64,000 bases of DNA from Parvibaculum sp. (GCF_019635935.1 NZ_JAHBYN010000001.1:3501532-3565531); one strand, 5' to 3'; shown: positions 34,730 through 44,754, counted from the stretch's first letter. The notes: generated by a model from the letters alone, not told the origin. Numbers and translations are program-made.

Positions 34730-36199
34730 ATGCAGGTCACGGTCACCAACACGGACGGTCTGAAGCGCGAATTGAAGATTCAGGTTCCCGCGCAGGATCT
34801 CGAAGCCCGCCTCGGCGCCAAGCTCGAGGAAATGAAAAACCAGGTTCGCCTCAAGGGCTTCCGCCCCGGCAAGGTGCCGGTCAGCCATCTGCGCAAGACC
34901 TTCGGCAAGCAGGTCATGGGCGAGATCATCCAGGAGACCGTCGGCGAGTCGAGCCAGAAGGCGCTGGCCGATGAAGCGCTTCGGCCGGCCTTCCAGCCGT
35001 CGATCGATCTCGAGGGCGAAATCGAGCAGGTGATGGACGGCAAGGCCGACCTCACCTTCAAGATGAGCTTCGAAGTCGTGCCGGCCTTCGAACTGGCAGA
35101 CTTTTCAAAGGTTTCCATCGAACGCCTCGTTGCCGAGGTGAAGGACGCAGACATCGACGAGGCGCTGAAGCGGCTCGCCGAAAACCAGAAGAATTTCGAA
35201 GCGCGCGAAGAAGGCGCCAAGGCGGAAAACGGCGATCTGCTGACCGTCGATTTCGTCGGCAAGATCGACGATGTCGCCTTCGAGGGCGGCTCTGCCGAAG
35301 ACGCCAGTCTCGAACTTGGCTCCGGCCGCTTCATCCCCGGTTTCGAGGAACAACTTGTCGGCGCCAAGGCTGGCGAGGACAGGACCGTCAAGGTTGCCTT
35401 CCCGGCCGATTACGGTGCCGAACACCTTGCCGGCAAGGACGCCGTCTTCGAGGTGAAGGTGAAGGAAGTGAAGGCGCCTGCCGAGGTGTCGATCGACGAC
35501 GAGCTCGCCAAGCGCTTCGGCTTCGACGAACTCGCCAAGCTGCGCGAGGCGCTCGCCGACCAGATCAAGAACGACTACACGCGCATGTCGCGCATGCACC
35601 TGAAGCGCGCCATGCTCGACAAGCTCGACGAGCTACACGATTTCGAATTGCCGCCCTCGATGGTCGAGCAGGAATTCGAGCAGATCTGGAAGCAGTTCGA
35701 GCACGAGCTCAGCCACCAGAGCAAGACGGCCGCCGATCTCGACGAACCCGAGGAAGAGGTGAAGGCCGAATACCGCAAGATCGCCGAGCGCCGCGTCCGC
35801 CTCGGCCTGCTGCTGGCCGAAGTCGGCGAAAAGAACAACATCTCCGTCACCGAGCAGGAGCTGAACCAGGCGCTCGCCGAGCGTGCTCGCCAGTTCCCCG
35901 GCCAGGAGCGCCAGCTTTATCAATTCTACCAGCAGAACCCGCAAGCCGTGCAGGAACTGCGCGCCCCGATCTTCGAGGACAAGGTCGTCGACTTCATCGC
36001 CGAACTGGCCGATGTGAAGGACAAGGCCGTCGACCGCGAGACGCTTTTTGCCGATCCCGAAGCGGAAGAGCACGTCCACGACGAGAATTGCGACCATGAT
36101 CACGACCACGATCATGGCGATGCGAAGCCGGCAAAGAAGGCCGCCGCCAAAAAGCCCGCCGCCAAGAAGCCGGCGGCGAAGAAAAAGAAGGAAGACTGA
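34730..36199 (+). CDS. tig: trigger factor (ribosome-associated chaperone/PPIase) with unusual tail
   Basis: Binds the ribosome exit tunnel and folds nascent chains. The start MQVTVTNTDGLKR at 34730 is the canonical alphaproteobacterial form; an ATG at 34718 adds four residues. The ribosome-binding signature GFRPGKVP lies at about 43-50, then the FKBP-type domain (NGDLLTVDFVGKIDD to FEVKVKEVKAP, about 160-250), then the helical chaperone arms. Of 489 residues, the last 45 are odd: an acidic/His-rich patch with HVHDENCDHDHDHDHGD, then repeated KPAAK blocks ending KKKKED. The tail could bind metal ions or nucleic acid; this is inference. Confidence 0.96.
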   Translation: MQVTVTNTDGLKRELKIQVPAQDLEARLGAKLEEMKNQVRLKGFRPGKVPVSHLRKTFGKQVMGEIIQETVGESSQKALADEALRPAFQPSIDLEGEIEQVMDGKADLTFKMSFEVVPAFELADFSKVSIERLVAEVKDADIDEALKRLAENQKNFEAREEGAKAENGDLLTVDFVGKIDDVAFEGGSAEDASLELGSGRFIPGFEEQLVGAKAGEDRTVKVAFPADYGAEHLAGKDAVFEVKVKEVKAPAEVSIDDELAKRFGFDELAKLREALADQIKNDYTRMSRMHLKRAMLDKLDELHDFELPPSMVEQEFEQIWKQFEHELSHQSKTAADLDEPEEEVKAEYRKIAERRVRLGLLLAEVGEKNNISVTEQELNQALAERARQFPGQERQLYQFYQQNPQAVQELRAPIFEDKVVDFIAELADVKDKAVDRETLFADPEAEEHVHDENCDHDHDHDHGDAKPAKKAAAKKPAAKKPAAKKKKED

Positions 36200-36220
36200 C
36201 GCGCTCGAAGCGCTGACGGC

Positions 36221-36249
36221 AAAGGCCCGGAGCAACCCTCCGGGCCTTT
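36221..36249 (+). terminator. Rho-independent terminator after trigger factor gene
   Basis: AAAGGCCCGG pairs with CCGGGCCTTT around a 9-base loop, 21 bp past the stop codon. The 3' T-run is short (TTTC). Confidence 0.7.
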
Positions 36250-36339
36250 CGCATTTCGCTCTCACAATTCGGCCACAATTGGCAGCCGGCGCATTAAGAA
36301 TTTGTTAGCAAAAAACTTTGCCGGCGGCCCAATTACCTG

Positions 36340-36475
36340 TTGCGCGGACTCAGCGATACCTATATCTCCGCGCATCACAAGACGCACACGCACGTGCCGC
36401 TGGCCCCTGGCAGGTTTATGCAACGACGGAAGCGTCCTTTTTGGATCACGCCGGTCTGAGTACCGGGTCTGAAAA
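36340..36475 (+). promoter_or_regulatory. candidate speF-type leader RNA upstream of ornithine decarboxylase gene
   Basis: The 5' leader of the decarboxylase gene contains ordered hairpins. GACG-GAAG-CGTC at 36425-36436 is followed by CCTTTTTGG, then CCGGT with ACCGG (36451-36455 and 36462-36466). A speF leader motif (Rfam RF00518) has been described in alphaproteobacteria in front of such ornithine decarboxylase genes. I match it by gene context and hairpin layout only, not by a covariance model, and the 5' boundary is approximate. Confidence 0.45.
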
Positions 36476-36487
36476 AGGGTGTTGACG

Positions 36488-37786
36488 ATGTTCGCCTCCG
36501 AGCAGGGCCGCCGTGCCCGTTCTCGCATCTCCGCAAAGACAATCGCGAAGTCCGTTCCGTCCACGAAGACGGCGAAGGGCCGCAAGCCGCGCCTGCGCCT
36601 CGTGCCGCAGGCGGCCGAGCTGCCGTCGGATCGCGGCGGCCTGCCGCCCAAGATCGCGCGCTACATCGCGACAGCCGAATTGCCGTCGCCCTGCCTGATC
36701 GTCGATGTCGATATCGTCGCCCACAACTTCGAGGAGCTGGCGCGCTCGCTCCCCGAGGCGCGCATCTTCTATGCGGTGAAGGCCAACCCGGCCGACGAGA
36801 TCGTCGCGCGGCTGGCCCGTCTCGGCTCGGCCTTCGACACCGCCAGCATGGGCGAGATCGACCTCTGCCTGTCGCATGGCGTCTCGCCGGACCGTCTCTC
36901 CTTCGGCAACACGATCAAGAAGGAACGCGACATCGCCGAGGCTTATGGAAAAGGCGTGCGCATGTTCGCTTTCGACAGCGAGCCCGAGCTCGAAAAGATC
37001 GCCCGCGTCGCACCGGGATCGAAAGTCTATTGCCGTGTGCTGATGGAATGCGAAGGCGCCGAGTGGCCGCTGTCGCGCAAGTTCGGCTGCGAGCCGGCGA
37101 TGGCGGTCGATCTGCTGGCGCGCGCCAAGGCGCTTGGCCTCGACGCCTATGGCATTTCCTTCCATGTCGGCTCGCAACAGACCGACCTCACGCAATATGA
37201 CAAGGCGCTCGAACTCTCGGTCTCGCTGTTCCGCGCGCTCGAGGCGCGTGGCGTGACACTGCGCATGGTCAACATGGGCGGCGGCTTCCCGTCGCGCTAC
37301 CGTACCGACGTGCCCTCGATCCCGGCCTATGGTGCGGCGATCCGCGAGGCGCTGGACCGCCACTTCGGCGACAACCAGCCCGAAGTGATCGTGGAGCCCG
37401 GCCGCGGCGTCGTTGGCGATGCCGGCGTCATCCAGGCCGAAGTCGTCCTCGTTTCGGAAAAGGGCGGCGACGATGCCCGACGATGGGTCTATCTCGATGC
37501 CGGTAAGTTCCACGGCCTTGCCGAAACCATGGACGAGGCGATCAAGTATCGCCTGTTGACCTCGCGCGACGCGGCGGCCGAAAATGGCGGCGAAACCTCG
37601 CCCGTCGTCCTTGCCGGACCGACCTGCGACAGCGCCGACATTCTCTACGAAAAGACCGATTACCGGCTGCCGACGGCGCTGGCCGCCGGCGACAAGGTCT
37701 GGATTCTGGCCACGGGCGCCTACACGACCACCTATTCGGCGGTCGGTTTCAACGGCTTCCCGCCGCTCGCCAGCGTCTGCATCTGA
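36488..37786 (+). CDS. ornithine/lysine decarboxylase, fold-type III (alanine-racemase-like)
   Basis: PLP-dependent decarboxylase making putrescine (or cadaverine) from ornithine (or lysine). The ATG at 36488 follows AAGGG with 8-base spacing. Residues 1-55 are a basic extension not found in the roughly 380-residue core enzymes. The PLP lysine is in FYAVKANP, followed by FHVGSQQT, the glycine-rich MGGGFPSRY for the PLP phosphate, EPGRGVVG, and the catalytic Cys in GPTCDSAD. The total is 432 residues. Dual ornithine/lysine specificity is known in alphaproteobacterial homologues. Control by the upstream leader is likely. Confidence 0.92.
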   Translation: MFASEQGRRARSRISAKTIAKSVPSTKTAKGRKPRLRLVPQAAELPSDRGGLPPKIARYIATAELPSPCLIVDVDIVAHNFEELARSLPEARIFYAVKANPADEIVARLARLGSAFDTASMGEIDLCLSHGVSPDRLSFGNTIKKERDIAEAYGKGVRMFAFDSEPELEKIARVAPGSKVYCRVLMECEGAEWPLSRKFGCEPAMAVDLLARAKALGLDAYGISFHVGSQQTDLTQYDKALELSVSLFRALEARGVTLRMVNMGGGFPSRYRTDVPSIPAYGAAIREALDRHFGDNQPEVIVEPGRGVVGDAGVIQAEVVLVSEKGGDDARRWVYLDAGKFHGLAETMDEAIKYRLLTSRDAAAENGGETSPVVLAGPTCDSADILYEKTDYRLPTALAAGDKVWILATGAYTTTYSAVGFNGFPPLASVCI

Positions 37787-37824
37787 GGAATGGGCGGCCA
37801 TGGCTGCCTGACGTAGCGGCAAAA

Positions 37825-37845
37825 GCCCCCTATGTCGCAGGGGGC
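37825..37845. terminator. hairpin downstream of the decarboxylase gene
   Basis: GCCCCCT and AGGGGGC form a 7-bp stem with a 7-base loop, 38 bp past the stop codon. There is no T-run on the plus strand, only TTTT on the minus side, so its terminator function is weakly supported. Confidence 0.35.
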
Positions 37846-37875
37846 GAAATAGGCCGTAACTGATCTTATATTCCT

Positions 37876-37904
37876 CTTGCGGTAGAGTTCTGAACCGTCC
37901 ATTT
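37876..37904 (+). promoter_or_regulatory. candidate heat-shock (sigma-32) promoter of clpP
   Basis: CTTGCG at 37876-37881 and GTCCATTT at 37897-37904 are 15 bp apart and resemble the sigma-32 -35/-10 pair (CTTGAA and CCCCATnT). The predicted start would give a leader of about 90 bases. clpP is a classic sigma-32 target. Confidence 0.35.
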
Positions 37905-38000
37905 ACCGAATCGGGTTATCCCGGCATGAGGCGGGAGGCGAGCCGCATTGCGCCTCGAACCATCTCAGTGCCGGAAACGGGCCGACGCTCAGGAGAGAGA

Positions 38001-38633
38001 ATGAAAGACCCCATCGAAACCTACATGAACCTCGTGCCGATGGTGGTCGAACAGACCAATCGCGGCGAGCGCGCCTACGACATTTTCTCGCGCTTGCTGA
38101 AGGAGCACATCATTTTCGTCGCCGGTCCGGTCGAAGACGGCATGGCGATGCTGGTGACCGCGCAGCTTCTCTTCCTTGAAGCCGAGAACCCGAAAAAAGA
38201 AATCTCGATGTACATCAATTCGCCGGGTGGCATCGTCACGTCGGGTCTGGCGATCTACGACACGATGCAGCATGTGCGCCCGCCGATTTCGACCGTGTGT
38301 ATGGGGCAGGCGGCGTCGATGGGCTCGCTCCTGTTGGCGGCGGGCGAAAAGGGTTCGCGCTTTGCGCTGCCCAACGCGCGCATCATGGTTCACCAGCCGT
38401 CGGGCGGTTTCCAGGGTCAGGCGACCGACATCGAAATTCATGCCCGCGAGACGATCGCGATTCGCGAACGTCTGAACAACATCTATGTGAAGCACACCGG
38501 CCAGAGCCTGAAGGCGGTCGAGGATGCGCTGGAACGCGACAATTTCATGAGCCCGGAGCGCGCCCTCGAATTCGGCATTATCGACCATGTCGGTGTGGTG
38601 CGCGGGCCGCAGGACGACGCCAAAAAGGCTTGA
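38001..38633 (+). CDS. clpP: ATP-dependent Clp protease proteolytic subunit
   Basis: Serine peptidase that forms the double-heptamer chamber of ClpXP/ClpAP. The ATG at 38001 has AGGAGAG directly upstream (AGGAGAGAGA), giving 210 residues starting [33 protein letters not shown]. The catalytic triad is Ser106 in GQAASMGS, His131 in MVHQPSGG, and an Asp near 180. The first residues form the usual short propeptide. The gene is followed by clpX and lon, the standard order. Confidence 0.98.
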   Translation: MKDPIETYMNLVPMVVEQTNRGERAYDIFSRLLKEHIIFVAGPVEDGMAMLVTAQLLFLEAENPKKEISMYINSPGGIVTSGLAIYDTMQHVRPPISTVCMGQAASMGSLLLAAGEKGSRFALPNARIMVHQPSGGFQGQATDIEIHARETIAIRERLNNIYVKHTGQSLKAVEDALERDNFMSPERALEFGIIDHVGVVRGPQDDAKKA

Positions 38634-38961
38634 ATCAAACGCTTTTCGAGCGGGCGGCCGCTCGGGCCGCCAATGCGGCCCTGCCGATTTCGGCGACAAA
38701 TGCACGAGAATCGGGCCCTTTGAAAGCCGTGCTGCCGCGACGGAAACGCAGCGTCCGGCCGTTATGGAGGGTAATGAAATGTTGATCCCTCAAGGAATAA
38801 CATGCTCGTATGTCCGCAAGATGACCGGCAAGGCATCCGAATTTCGCGCCAAGGCGTACAAGGATTACGGGCAACTTGATCGGGTATCGGAAGGCAGGCA
38901 CGGTTGGTGCAGGGGTAGTGAGCGAGACCCGAACCGGCTTGCGGGTTACTAAGGAGTTTTT
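38634..38961. other. 328-bp intergenic region between clpP and clpX
   Basis: Holds the clpX promoter region: TTGATC at 38782-38787 and TCGTAT at 38806-38811 are 18 bp apart but weak. AAGGAG lies just before the clpX ATG. A 58-codon frame starting at ATG 38779 is open up to 38952, but its codon use is unlike its neighbours and it ends in the clpX ribosome binding site. I do not call it a gene. Confidence 0.45.
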
Positions 38962-40227
38962 ATGAGCAAGGTGAGCGGCGGCGACTCCAAGAACACGCTC
39001 TACTGTTCCTTCTGCGGCAAGAGCCAGCATGAGGTCAGGAAGCTGATTGCGGGACCGACCGTCTTTATCTGCGACGAATGCGTCGAACTCTGCATGGACA
39101 TCATCCGCGAGGAAAACAAGAGCTCGCTGGTGAAGTCGCGTGACGGTGTTCCCTCGCCGCAGGAAATCTGCGGTGTGCTGGACGATTATGTGATCGGCCA
39201 GCAGCATGCCAAGCGCGTCTTGTCGGTGGCCGTCCACAACCACTACAAGCGTCTCAATCACGCCGCCAAGAACAACGACGTCGAGCTTGCGAAGTCGAAC
39301 ATCCTGCTGATCGGTCCGACCGGTTGCGGCAAGACGCTGCTCGCGCAGACGCTCGCCCGCATCCTCGATGTGCCGTTCACGATGGCCGATGCGACGACGC
39401 TGACGGAAGCCGGCTATGTCGGCGAGGACGTCGAGAACATCATCCTGAAGCTGCTGCAGTCGGCCGACTACAATGTCGAACGCGCCCAGCGCGGCATCGT
39501 CTATATCGACGAGGTCGACAAGATCAGCCGCAAATCCGACAACCCGTCGATCACGCGCGACGTGTCGGGCGAAGGCGTGCAGCAGGCATTGCTGAAGATC
39601 ATGGAAGGCACGGTTGCCTCCGTGCCGCCGCAGGGCGGGCGCAAGCATCCGCAGCAGGAATTCCTGCAGGTCGACACGACCAACATCCTCTTCATCTGCG
39701 GCGGCGCGTTCGCGGGTCTCGAAAAGATCATCGGTCAACGCGGCAAGGGCGCCGGCATCGGCTTCAGCGCCAAGGTTCAGTCGGTCGAGGACCGTCGCAC
39801 CGGCGAGATCCTGAAGGATCTGGAGCCCGAGGATCTGCTGAAGTTCGGCCTGATCCCCGAATTCGTCGGCCGTATGCCGGTTCTGGCGACGCTGGAGGAT
39901 CTCGACGAGGAAGCGCTCGTCACCATTCTGACCCAGCCGAAAAACGCGTTGGTGAAGCAGTATGAGCGCCTGTTCGAGATGGAGAATGTGCGTCTGACCT
40001 TCTCCGAGGAGGCGCTTCGCTCCATCGCCCGCAAGGCGATCGACCGCAAGACCGGCGCGCGTGGATTGCGCTCAATCCTCGAAGCGATCCTGCTCGATAC
40101 GATGTTCGAACTGCCGACGCTCGAGGGCGTCGAGGAGGTCGTCATCAGTGGCGAGGTGGTCGAAGGCAAGGCGCGCCCGCTCTACATCTATGCGGAACGG
40201 CAGGGCGACGTCGGCACCAGCGCCTGA
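38962..40227 (+). CDS. clpX: ATP-dependent Clp protease ATP-binding subunit
   Basis: AAA+ unfoldase that feeds substrates to ClpP. The 421-residue protein opens with the C4 zinc-binding domain (CSFCGKSQ and CDECVELC, residues 15-40). The AAA+ module has [15 protein letters not shown] for Walker [10 protein letters not shown] for Walker B, and the pore loop YVGEDVE. The sensor-2 region ends in a C-terminal helical domain with RGLRSILE. The IGF-type ClpP-contact loop reads IGF in [10 protein letters not shown]. It begins after AAGGAG and is followed by a strong terminator. Confidence 0.98.
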   Translation: MSKVSGGDSKNTLYCSFCGKSQHEVRKLIAGPTVFICDECVELCMDIIREENKSSLVKSRDGVPSPQEICGVLDDYVIGQQHAKRVLSVAVHNHYKRLNHAAKNNDVELAKSNILLIGPTGCGKTLLAQTLARILDVPFTMADATTLTEAGYVGEDVENIILKLLQSADYNVERAQRGIVYIDEVDKISRKSDNPSITRDVSGEGVQQALLKIMEGTVASVPPQGGRKHPQQEFLQVDTTNILFICGGAFAGLEKIIGQRGKGAGIGFSAKVQSVEDRRTGEILKDLEPEDLLKFGLIPEFVGRMPVLATLEDLDEEALVTILTQPKNALVKQYERLFEMENVRLTFSEEALRSIARKAIDRKTGARGLRSILEAILLDTMFELPTLEGVEEVVISGEVVEGKARPLYIYAERQGDVGTSA

Positions 40228-40263
40228 CGGGCTGAAAACCTGCATTTTTCATGCATCGGCAAG

Positions 40264-40303
40264 TGGCCTTGAAAGCGCGGTCTTTCAGGGCCATTTTCCT
40301 TTT
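40264..40303 (+). terminator. Rho-independent terminator of clpX
   Basis: A 12-bp stem (TGGCCTTGAAAG with CTTTCAGGGCCA, one G-T wobble) closes the loop CGCGGT and is followed by TTTTCCTTTT. It separates the clpPX unit from lon. Confidence 0.85.
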
Positions 40304-40481
40304 AACCGAAGGCCCCCGGCGCTGATCCAGGCCGGGGACCGGAAACGCCCGAATTCCGGGCGGCGCCCGCGAATCCCGCTATTCTGGCCCTCATACGGCC
40401 ATCAGCATTCATTCAGAATCGGATGCTAGGCTGGAGTTTCGCTGCGGGCGGCAGTCGAGTCAGGTAAAGGCAGGAAGTAAC

Positions 40482-42935
40482 ATGACCGAGAAAGAAAAGC
40501 GCAATCAGGATACGAAGGCAGGCGCCGGCGGCGATGCCCTTGTGTTGCCGGTGCTGCCGTTGCGCGACATTGTCGTTTTCCCCCACATGATCGTGCCGCT
40601 CTTTGTCGGTCGCGAAAAGTCGGTGCGGGCGCTCGAAAATGTCATGCAGGACGACAAGCAGATTTTGCTGGTCGCCCAGAAGAACGCCGCGGACGATAAT
40701 CCGAACACGGACGACATCTACGAAATCGGCGCCATCGGCACCGTGTTGCAACTCCTCAAGCTGCCCGACAACACCGTCAAGGTGCTGGTCGAGGGCGTGC
40801 GCCGTGCGCGCGTCAAGCGCTACGTCGACAACCCCGAATTTTTCGAGGCCGAAGTCGAGGCGATCGACGAAACCGAAACCGACGGCGACCAGATCGAAGG
40901 TCTGGCGCGCTCCGTCGTCTCGCAGTTCGAAGGCTATGTGAAGCTCAACAAGAAAGTGCCGCCGGAGGTGCTGGGCTCGATCGGACAGATCGAGGACCCG
41001 GCCAAGCTGGCCGACACGGTCGCGAGCCACATCAACATCAAGATTCCCGAGAAGCAGGAACTTCTCGAAATGCCGTCGGTCGCCGGCCGGCTGGAGCGCG
41101 TCTATTCGCTGATGGAAGGCGAGATCGGCGTGCTGCAGGTCGAAAAGCGCATCCGCAGCCGCGTCAAGCGCCAGATGGAGAAGACGCAGCGCGAGTACTA
41201 TCTGAACGAGCAGATGAAGGCCATTCAGAAGGAACTCGGCGATGGCGACGATGGCCGCGAGGAGATCCGCGAACTCGAAGAACGCATCCAGAAGGTCAAG
41301 CTCTCCAAGGAGGCGCGCGAGAAGGCGGTCGCCGAGCTGAAGAAGCTGAAGCAGATGAGCCCGATGTCGGCCGAGGCCACCGTCGTGCGCAACTATCTCG
41401 ACTGGCTGCTCTCGGTGCCGTGGAAGCAGAAGAGCCGCGTCAAGAAGGACCTGGCGAACGCGCAGGAAATTCTCGACGCCGATCACTACGGTCTCGACAA
41501 GGTCAAGGAACGCATCGTCGAATACCTGGCGGTGCAGAACCGCGCCAACAAGCTGAAGGGGCCGATCCTCTGCCTCGTCGGCCCGCCCGGCGTCGGCAAA
41601 ACCTCGCTCGGCAAGTCGATCGCCCGTTCGACGGGCCGCGACTTCGTGCGCATGTCGCTCGGCGGTGTGCGCGACGAGGCGGAAATCCGTGGACACCGCC
41701 GCACCTATATCGGTTCGATGCCCGGCAAGGTCATCCAGTCGATGAAGAAGGTGAAGCACACCAATCCGCTCTTCCTGCTCGACGAGATCGACAAGATGGG
41801 TTCGGATTTCCGTGGCGATCCGTCATCGGCGCTGCTCGAGGTTCTCGATCCCGAGCAGAATAACGCCTTTGCCGACCACTATCTGGAGGTCGACTACGAT
41901 CTCTCCGACGTCATGTTCGTGACGACGGCGAACACGCTCAACATCCCCGAGCCGCTGATGGACCGGATGGAGATCATCCGCATCGCCGGCTACACCGAGG
42001 ATGAAAAGGTCGAGATCGCCCGCCGCCACCTGATCCAGAAGGCGATCGACGGTCATGGCCTGCGCAAGGGCGAGTGGTCGATCGACGACGAGGCGTTGCG
42101 CCACCTGATCCGCGTCTACACGCGCGAGGCCGGCGTCCGCAATCTTGAGCGCGAGCTGAACAACCTGGCGCGCAAGGCCGTCAAGCGCATCCTGACCGAT
42201 CCGGAAACGAAGTCGGTCAAGTTGACGATGGAAAATATCGCCGACGATGCCGGCGTGCCGAAATACCGTTTCGGCGAAGCCGAAGGCGAGGACCAGGTCG
42301 GCATCGTCACCGGTCTGGCATGGACGGAAGTCGGCGGCGAGCTGCTGACCATCGAAGGCGTGATGATGCCCGGCAAGGGCCGCATGACGGTGACAGGCAA
42401 CCTGCGCGACGTCATGAAGGAGTCGATCTCCGCGTCGAGCTCCTTCGTCCGCTCCCGTGCGACCCGTTTCGGCATCGAGCCGCCATTGTTCGATCGCCGC
42501 GACATCCACGTCCACGTGCCGGAAGGAGCGACGCCCAAGGACGGTCCGTCGGCCGGTGTCGCAATGACCACAGCCATCGTCTCGGTGATGACCGGCATTC
42601 CGGTCCACAAGGACGTGGCGATGACCGGCGAGATGACGCTCCGCGGACGGGTGCTGCCCATCGGCGGCCTCAAGGAGAAGCTCCTTGCGGCGCTTCGCGG
42701 CGGCATCAAGAAGGTGCTGATCCCGCAGGACAACGCCAAGGATCTCGCCGAGATTCCGGACAACGTGAAGAACGCCCTCGAGATCGTGCCGGTCAACACC
42801 ATCGACGAAGCGCTGAAGCATGCGCTGACCCGCATGCCGGAGCCGATCGAATGGGACGAGGATGCTTGGGCAGCCGAACAGGCCGCCGCTGGCCGCGGCC
42901 GGCCCGATGCCAATGAGCCGGTTATGGCACATTAG
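40482..42935 (+). CDS. lon: ATP-dependent protease La
   Basis: Hexameric AAA+ serine protease that degrades misfolded and regulatory proteins. The 817-residue length is typical of LonA. It has the N-terminal LON domain ([15 protein letters not shown]), a coiled-coil segment, and Walker [14 protein letters not shown]. The Walker B region is [17 protein letters not shown]. The peptidase domain has Ser690 in [10 protein letters not shown] and the Lys partner about residue 733 in GGLKEKLLA. The C-terminal 25 residues are Ala-rich and variable. It has its own transcript between terminators. Confidence 0.98.
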   Translation: MTEKEKRNQDTKAGAGGDALVLPVLPLRDIVVFPHMIVPLFVGREKSVRALENVMQDDKQILLVAQKNAADDNPNTDDIYEIGAIGTVLQLLKLPDNTVKVLVEGVRRARVKRYVDNPEFFEAEVEAIDETETDGDQIEGLARSVVSQFEGYVKLNKKVPPEVLGSIGQIEDPAKLADTVASHINIKIPEKQELLEMPSVAGRLERVYSLMEGEIGVLQVEKRIRSRVKRQMEKTQREYYLNEQMKAIQKELGDGDDGREEIRELEERIQKVKLSKEAREKAVAELKKLKQMSPMSAEATVVRNYLDWLLSVPWKQKSRVKKDLANAQEILDADHYGLDKVKERIVEYLAVQNRANKLKGPILCLVGPPGVGKTSLGKSIARSTGRDFVRMSLGGVRDEAEIRGHRRTYIGSMPGKVIQSMKKVKHTNPLFLLDEIDKMGSDFRGDPSSALLEVLDPEQNNAFADHYLEVDYDLSDVMFVTTANTLNIPEPLMDRMEIIRIAGYTEDEKVEIARRHLIQKAIDGHGLRKGEWSIDDEALRHLIRVYTREAGVRNLERELNNLARKAVKRILTDPETKSVKLTMENIADDAGVPKYRFGEAEGEDQVGIVTGLAWTEVGGELLTIEGVMMPGKGRMTVTGNLRDVMKESISASSSFVRSRATRFGIEPPLFDRRDIHVHVPEGATPKDGPSAGVAMTTAIVSVMTGIPVHKDVAMTGEMTLRGRVLPIGGLKEKLLAALRGGIKKVLIPQDNAKDLAEIPDNVKNALEIVPVNTIDEALKHALTRMPEPIEWDEDAWAAEQAAAGRGRPDANEPVMAH

Positions 42936-42971
42936 AGGCGACGACAGCCCATCGGGCGGTCGTGCAACGCA

Positions 42972-42997
42972 AAACGGGAGCCTCAGGGCTCCCGTTT
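42972..42997 (+). terminator. Rho-independent terminator of lon
   Basis: AAACGGGAGCC pairs with GGCTCCCGTTT, 11 bp, with a 4-base loop, 37 bp past the lon stop. Confidence 0.85.
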
Positions 42998-43044
42998 CTG
43001 CGTTTGGCACCTCGAATTTTCCGCAGAATTCCTTTGTTTTTACT

Positions 43045-43074
43045 TTGACCCCCTTCTTGGCAGACGAGTAGACT
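43045..43074 (+). promoter_or_regulatory. sigma-70 promoter of the HU gene
   Basis: TTGACC at 43045-43050 and TAGACT at 43069-43074 are 18 bp apart, in an AT-rich stretch between the lon terminator and the HU start codon. Confidence 0.55.
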
Positions 43075-43128
43075 CTTAACGCTTGAGGGAATCCCGATTC
43101 CCCGCCATCGCATCAGAAGGGGCCCGAC

Positions 43129-43404
43129 GTGAACAAGAACGATCTCATTGCAGAAGTGGCGGACCGGACCGGTCTATCCAAGGCCGATGCGACCAAGTCC
43201 GTCGACTATGTGTTCGACATCATCACGGACTCGCTGAAAAAGGGCGAAGAGGTCCGGCTGGTCGGCTTCGGCACTTTCAACGTGTCGAACCGCGCAGCCA
43301 CCGAGGGCCGCAACCCGCGTACCGGCGAGACGATTCAGATCCCGGCCTCGAAGCAGCCGAAGTTCAAGGCCGGCAAGGGTCTCAAGGACGCTGTGAACAG
43401 CTGA
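43129..43404 (+). CDS. hupB: DNA-binding protein HU
   Basis: Dimeric histone-like DNA-bending protein of the nucleoid. The GTG start has AGAAGGGG 6 bases upstream. The 91-residue product begins MNKNDLIAEVADRTGLSK and has the beta-arm tip RNPRTGETIQIPASK, with the DNA-intercalating Pro. It ends FKAGKGLKDAVNS. A location directly after lon is the standard arrangement. It has its own promoter and terminator, as expected for a highly expressed gene. Confidence 0.97.
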   Translation: MNKNDLIAEVADRTGLSKADATKSVDYVFDIITDSLKKGEEVRLVGFGTFNVSNRAATEGRNPRTGETIQIPASKQPKFKAGKGLKDAVNS

Positions 43405-43428
43405 CCCGAGAAAAATCGCGAGTTTGAG

Positions 43429-43462
43429 GGCCGGCCGCGTAGGGAAGCGTGCCGGCCTTTTT
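43429..43462 (+). terminator. Rho-independent terminator of the HU gene
   Basis: GGCCGGC (43429-43435) pairs with GCCGGCC (43451-43457), with further CGC/GCG pairing inside, followed by TTTTT. It abuts the stop codon of the convergent MFS gene. Confidence 0.85.
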
Positions 43463-44754
43463 CATGGCGAGGCGCGCTCGCCGGCCGCCGCGTCCCCCGG
43501 TTCTTCGGCTGACGGCTCTTCGTCGGCGGCCCGCGGATCGAGTTCCGTCGGCAGCGGCGTAACCTGCGGGAACGGCACGGCCACGAAGTCGGACCGCTGC
43601 TCTTCGGTCAGGGCGGGCGCCGAGACGATCCGGTAGGCCGTATAGGCGGCAAAGAGCAGGTGCACGACCGCCGGGAACACGAATATCGACGAGATGCCGA
43701 AGGCCCCGACGCCCAGCGACGCGGCGGTCGGGCCGACAATCGCGCCCACCGAATAGACGACCAGCAGCCCGCCCGAGATCGACACAAAACTCTCGCTCTG
43801 CCCGTGATCGTTCATATGCGCCACGCACACCGAATAAAGCGTCAGCGCAAAAACGCCGAACAGCACGCCCGCAAGCATGATCGCCGTGACGCTGCCGCTG
43901 ATGCCGGCCGCGACCAGGGCCACTTCGCCGGCCGCCGAACCGAGGCAGACCACGACGATAACGCGCCGCCGGTCCATGCGGTCCGAAATGCGCCCGATCG
44001 GCCATTGCGCCGCCGCGCCGCCGGCAATTGCCGCCAGCATGAACGCCGCGACGCCGCCCTCGCCAAGCCCGCGTTCGATCGCGAAAAGCGGCGCAAGCGT
44101 CCAGAACGGCGCATTGGTGAGGCCGACCACGAACGATCCGATCAGGCCCACCGGCGAGAGCGCATAGAGATTGCGGATGTTGATCGTCGTGCTCTGGATC
44201 GGCATCGGCTGCACCGATGTCGTCATCGCCACCGGCACCAGCGCCAGCGAAGTCAGGATCGAACAGATCGCAAAGAGCACGAAGCCGCTCGAGTCCGCCG
44301 CATTCAGCATCAACTGGCCCCCGGCAAGGGCCGTCAGGTTGACCGCTAGGTAGACTGCAAAGATGCGGCCCCGCGTGTCGTTGGTCGACTGCTCGTTGAG
44401 CCAGCTTTCGATCACCATATAGAGACCGGCGAAGCATAGACCGGTCAGCACCCGCATCAGCGCCCACATGGCCGGATCGGAAGACATCGCGTGGATGAGC
44501 GGCGCTGCCGCCGCCAATCCGCAAAAGGTCGCGAAGCTGCGGATATGCCCGGCGCGGCGCACGATATGCGGCGTCGCGAAACAGCCGGCCAGAAAACCGG
44601 CAAAATAAAAGCTGCCGATAATGCCGACGGATATGGTCGCGAAGCCCTCATAACCGGCCCGAATCGGGATCAGCGTGCCGAGAAGCCCGTTGCCGACCAG
44701 CAGGATGGCGGTCGCCATCAGCAGCGAAAAGACGGGGGCGAGGGTACGAGTCAA
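43462..44754 (-). CDS. major facilitator superfamily transporter (YcaD-like)
   Basis: A 430-residue inner membrane transporter with about 12 transmembrane helices. The start is a TTG at 44754, kept because MTRTLAPVFSLLMATAILLV aligns with the family's first helix; an ATG at 44718 would cut that helix. The loop 2-3 motif reads RRAGHIRSFA, and the second-half counterpart is RISDRMDRRRVIV. The C-terminal 45 residues are an acidic, Pro/Ala-rich cytoplasmic tail. The substrate is unknown; YcaD-like carriers are poorly characterised. Confidence 0.88.
   Translation of the reverse strand: MTRTLAPVFSLLMATAILLVGNGLLGTLIPIRAGYEGFATISVGIIGSFYFAGFLAGCFATPHIVRRAGHIRSFATFCGLAAAAPLIHAMSSDPAMWALMRVLTGLCFAGLYMVIESWLNEQSTNDTRGRIFAVYLAVNLTALAGGQLMLNAADSSGFVLFAICSILTSLALVPVAMTTSVQPMPIQSTTINIRNLYALSPVGLIGSFVVGLTNAPFWTLAPLFAIERGLGEGGVAAFMLAAIAGGAAAQWPIGRISDRMDRRRVIVVVCLGSAAGEVALVAAGISGSVTAIMLAGVLFGVFALTLYSVCVAHMNDHGQSESFVSISGGLLVVYSVGAIVGPTAASLGVGAFGISSIFVFPAVVHLLFAAYTAYRIVSAPALTEEQRSDFVAVPFPQVTPLPTELDPRAADEEPSAEEPGDAAAGERASP

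Noticed and set aside
38779..38952. 58-codon frame between clpP and clpX
   Set aside because: Codon use unlike neighbouring genes, no family, and it runs into the clpX ribosome binding site; better explained as promoter and leader sequence.
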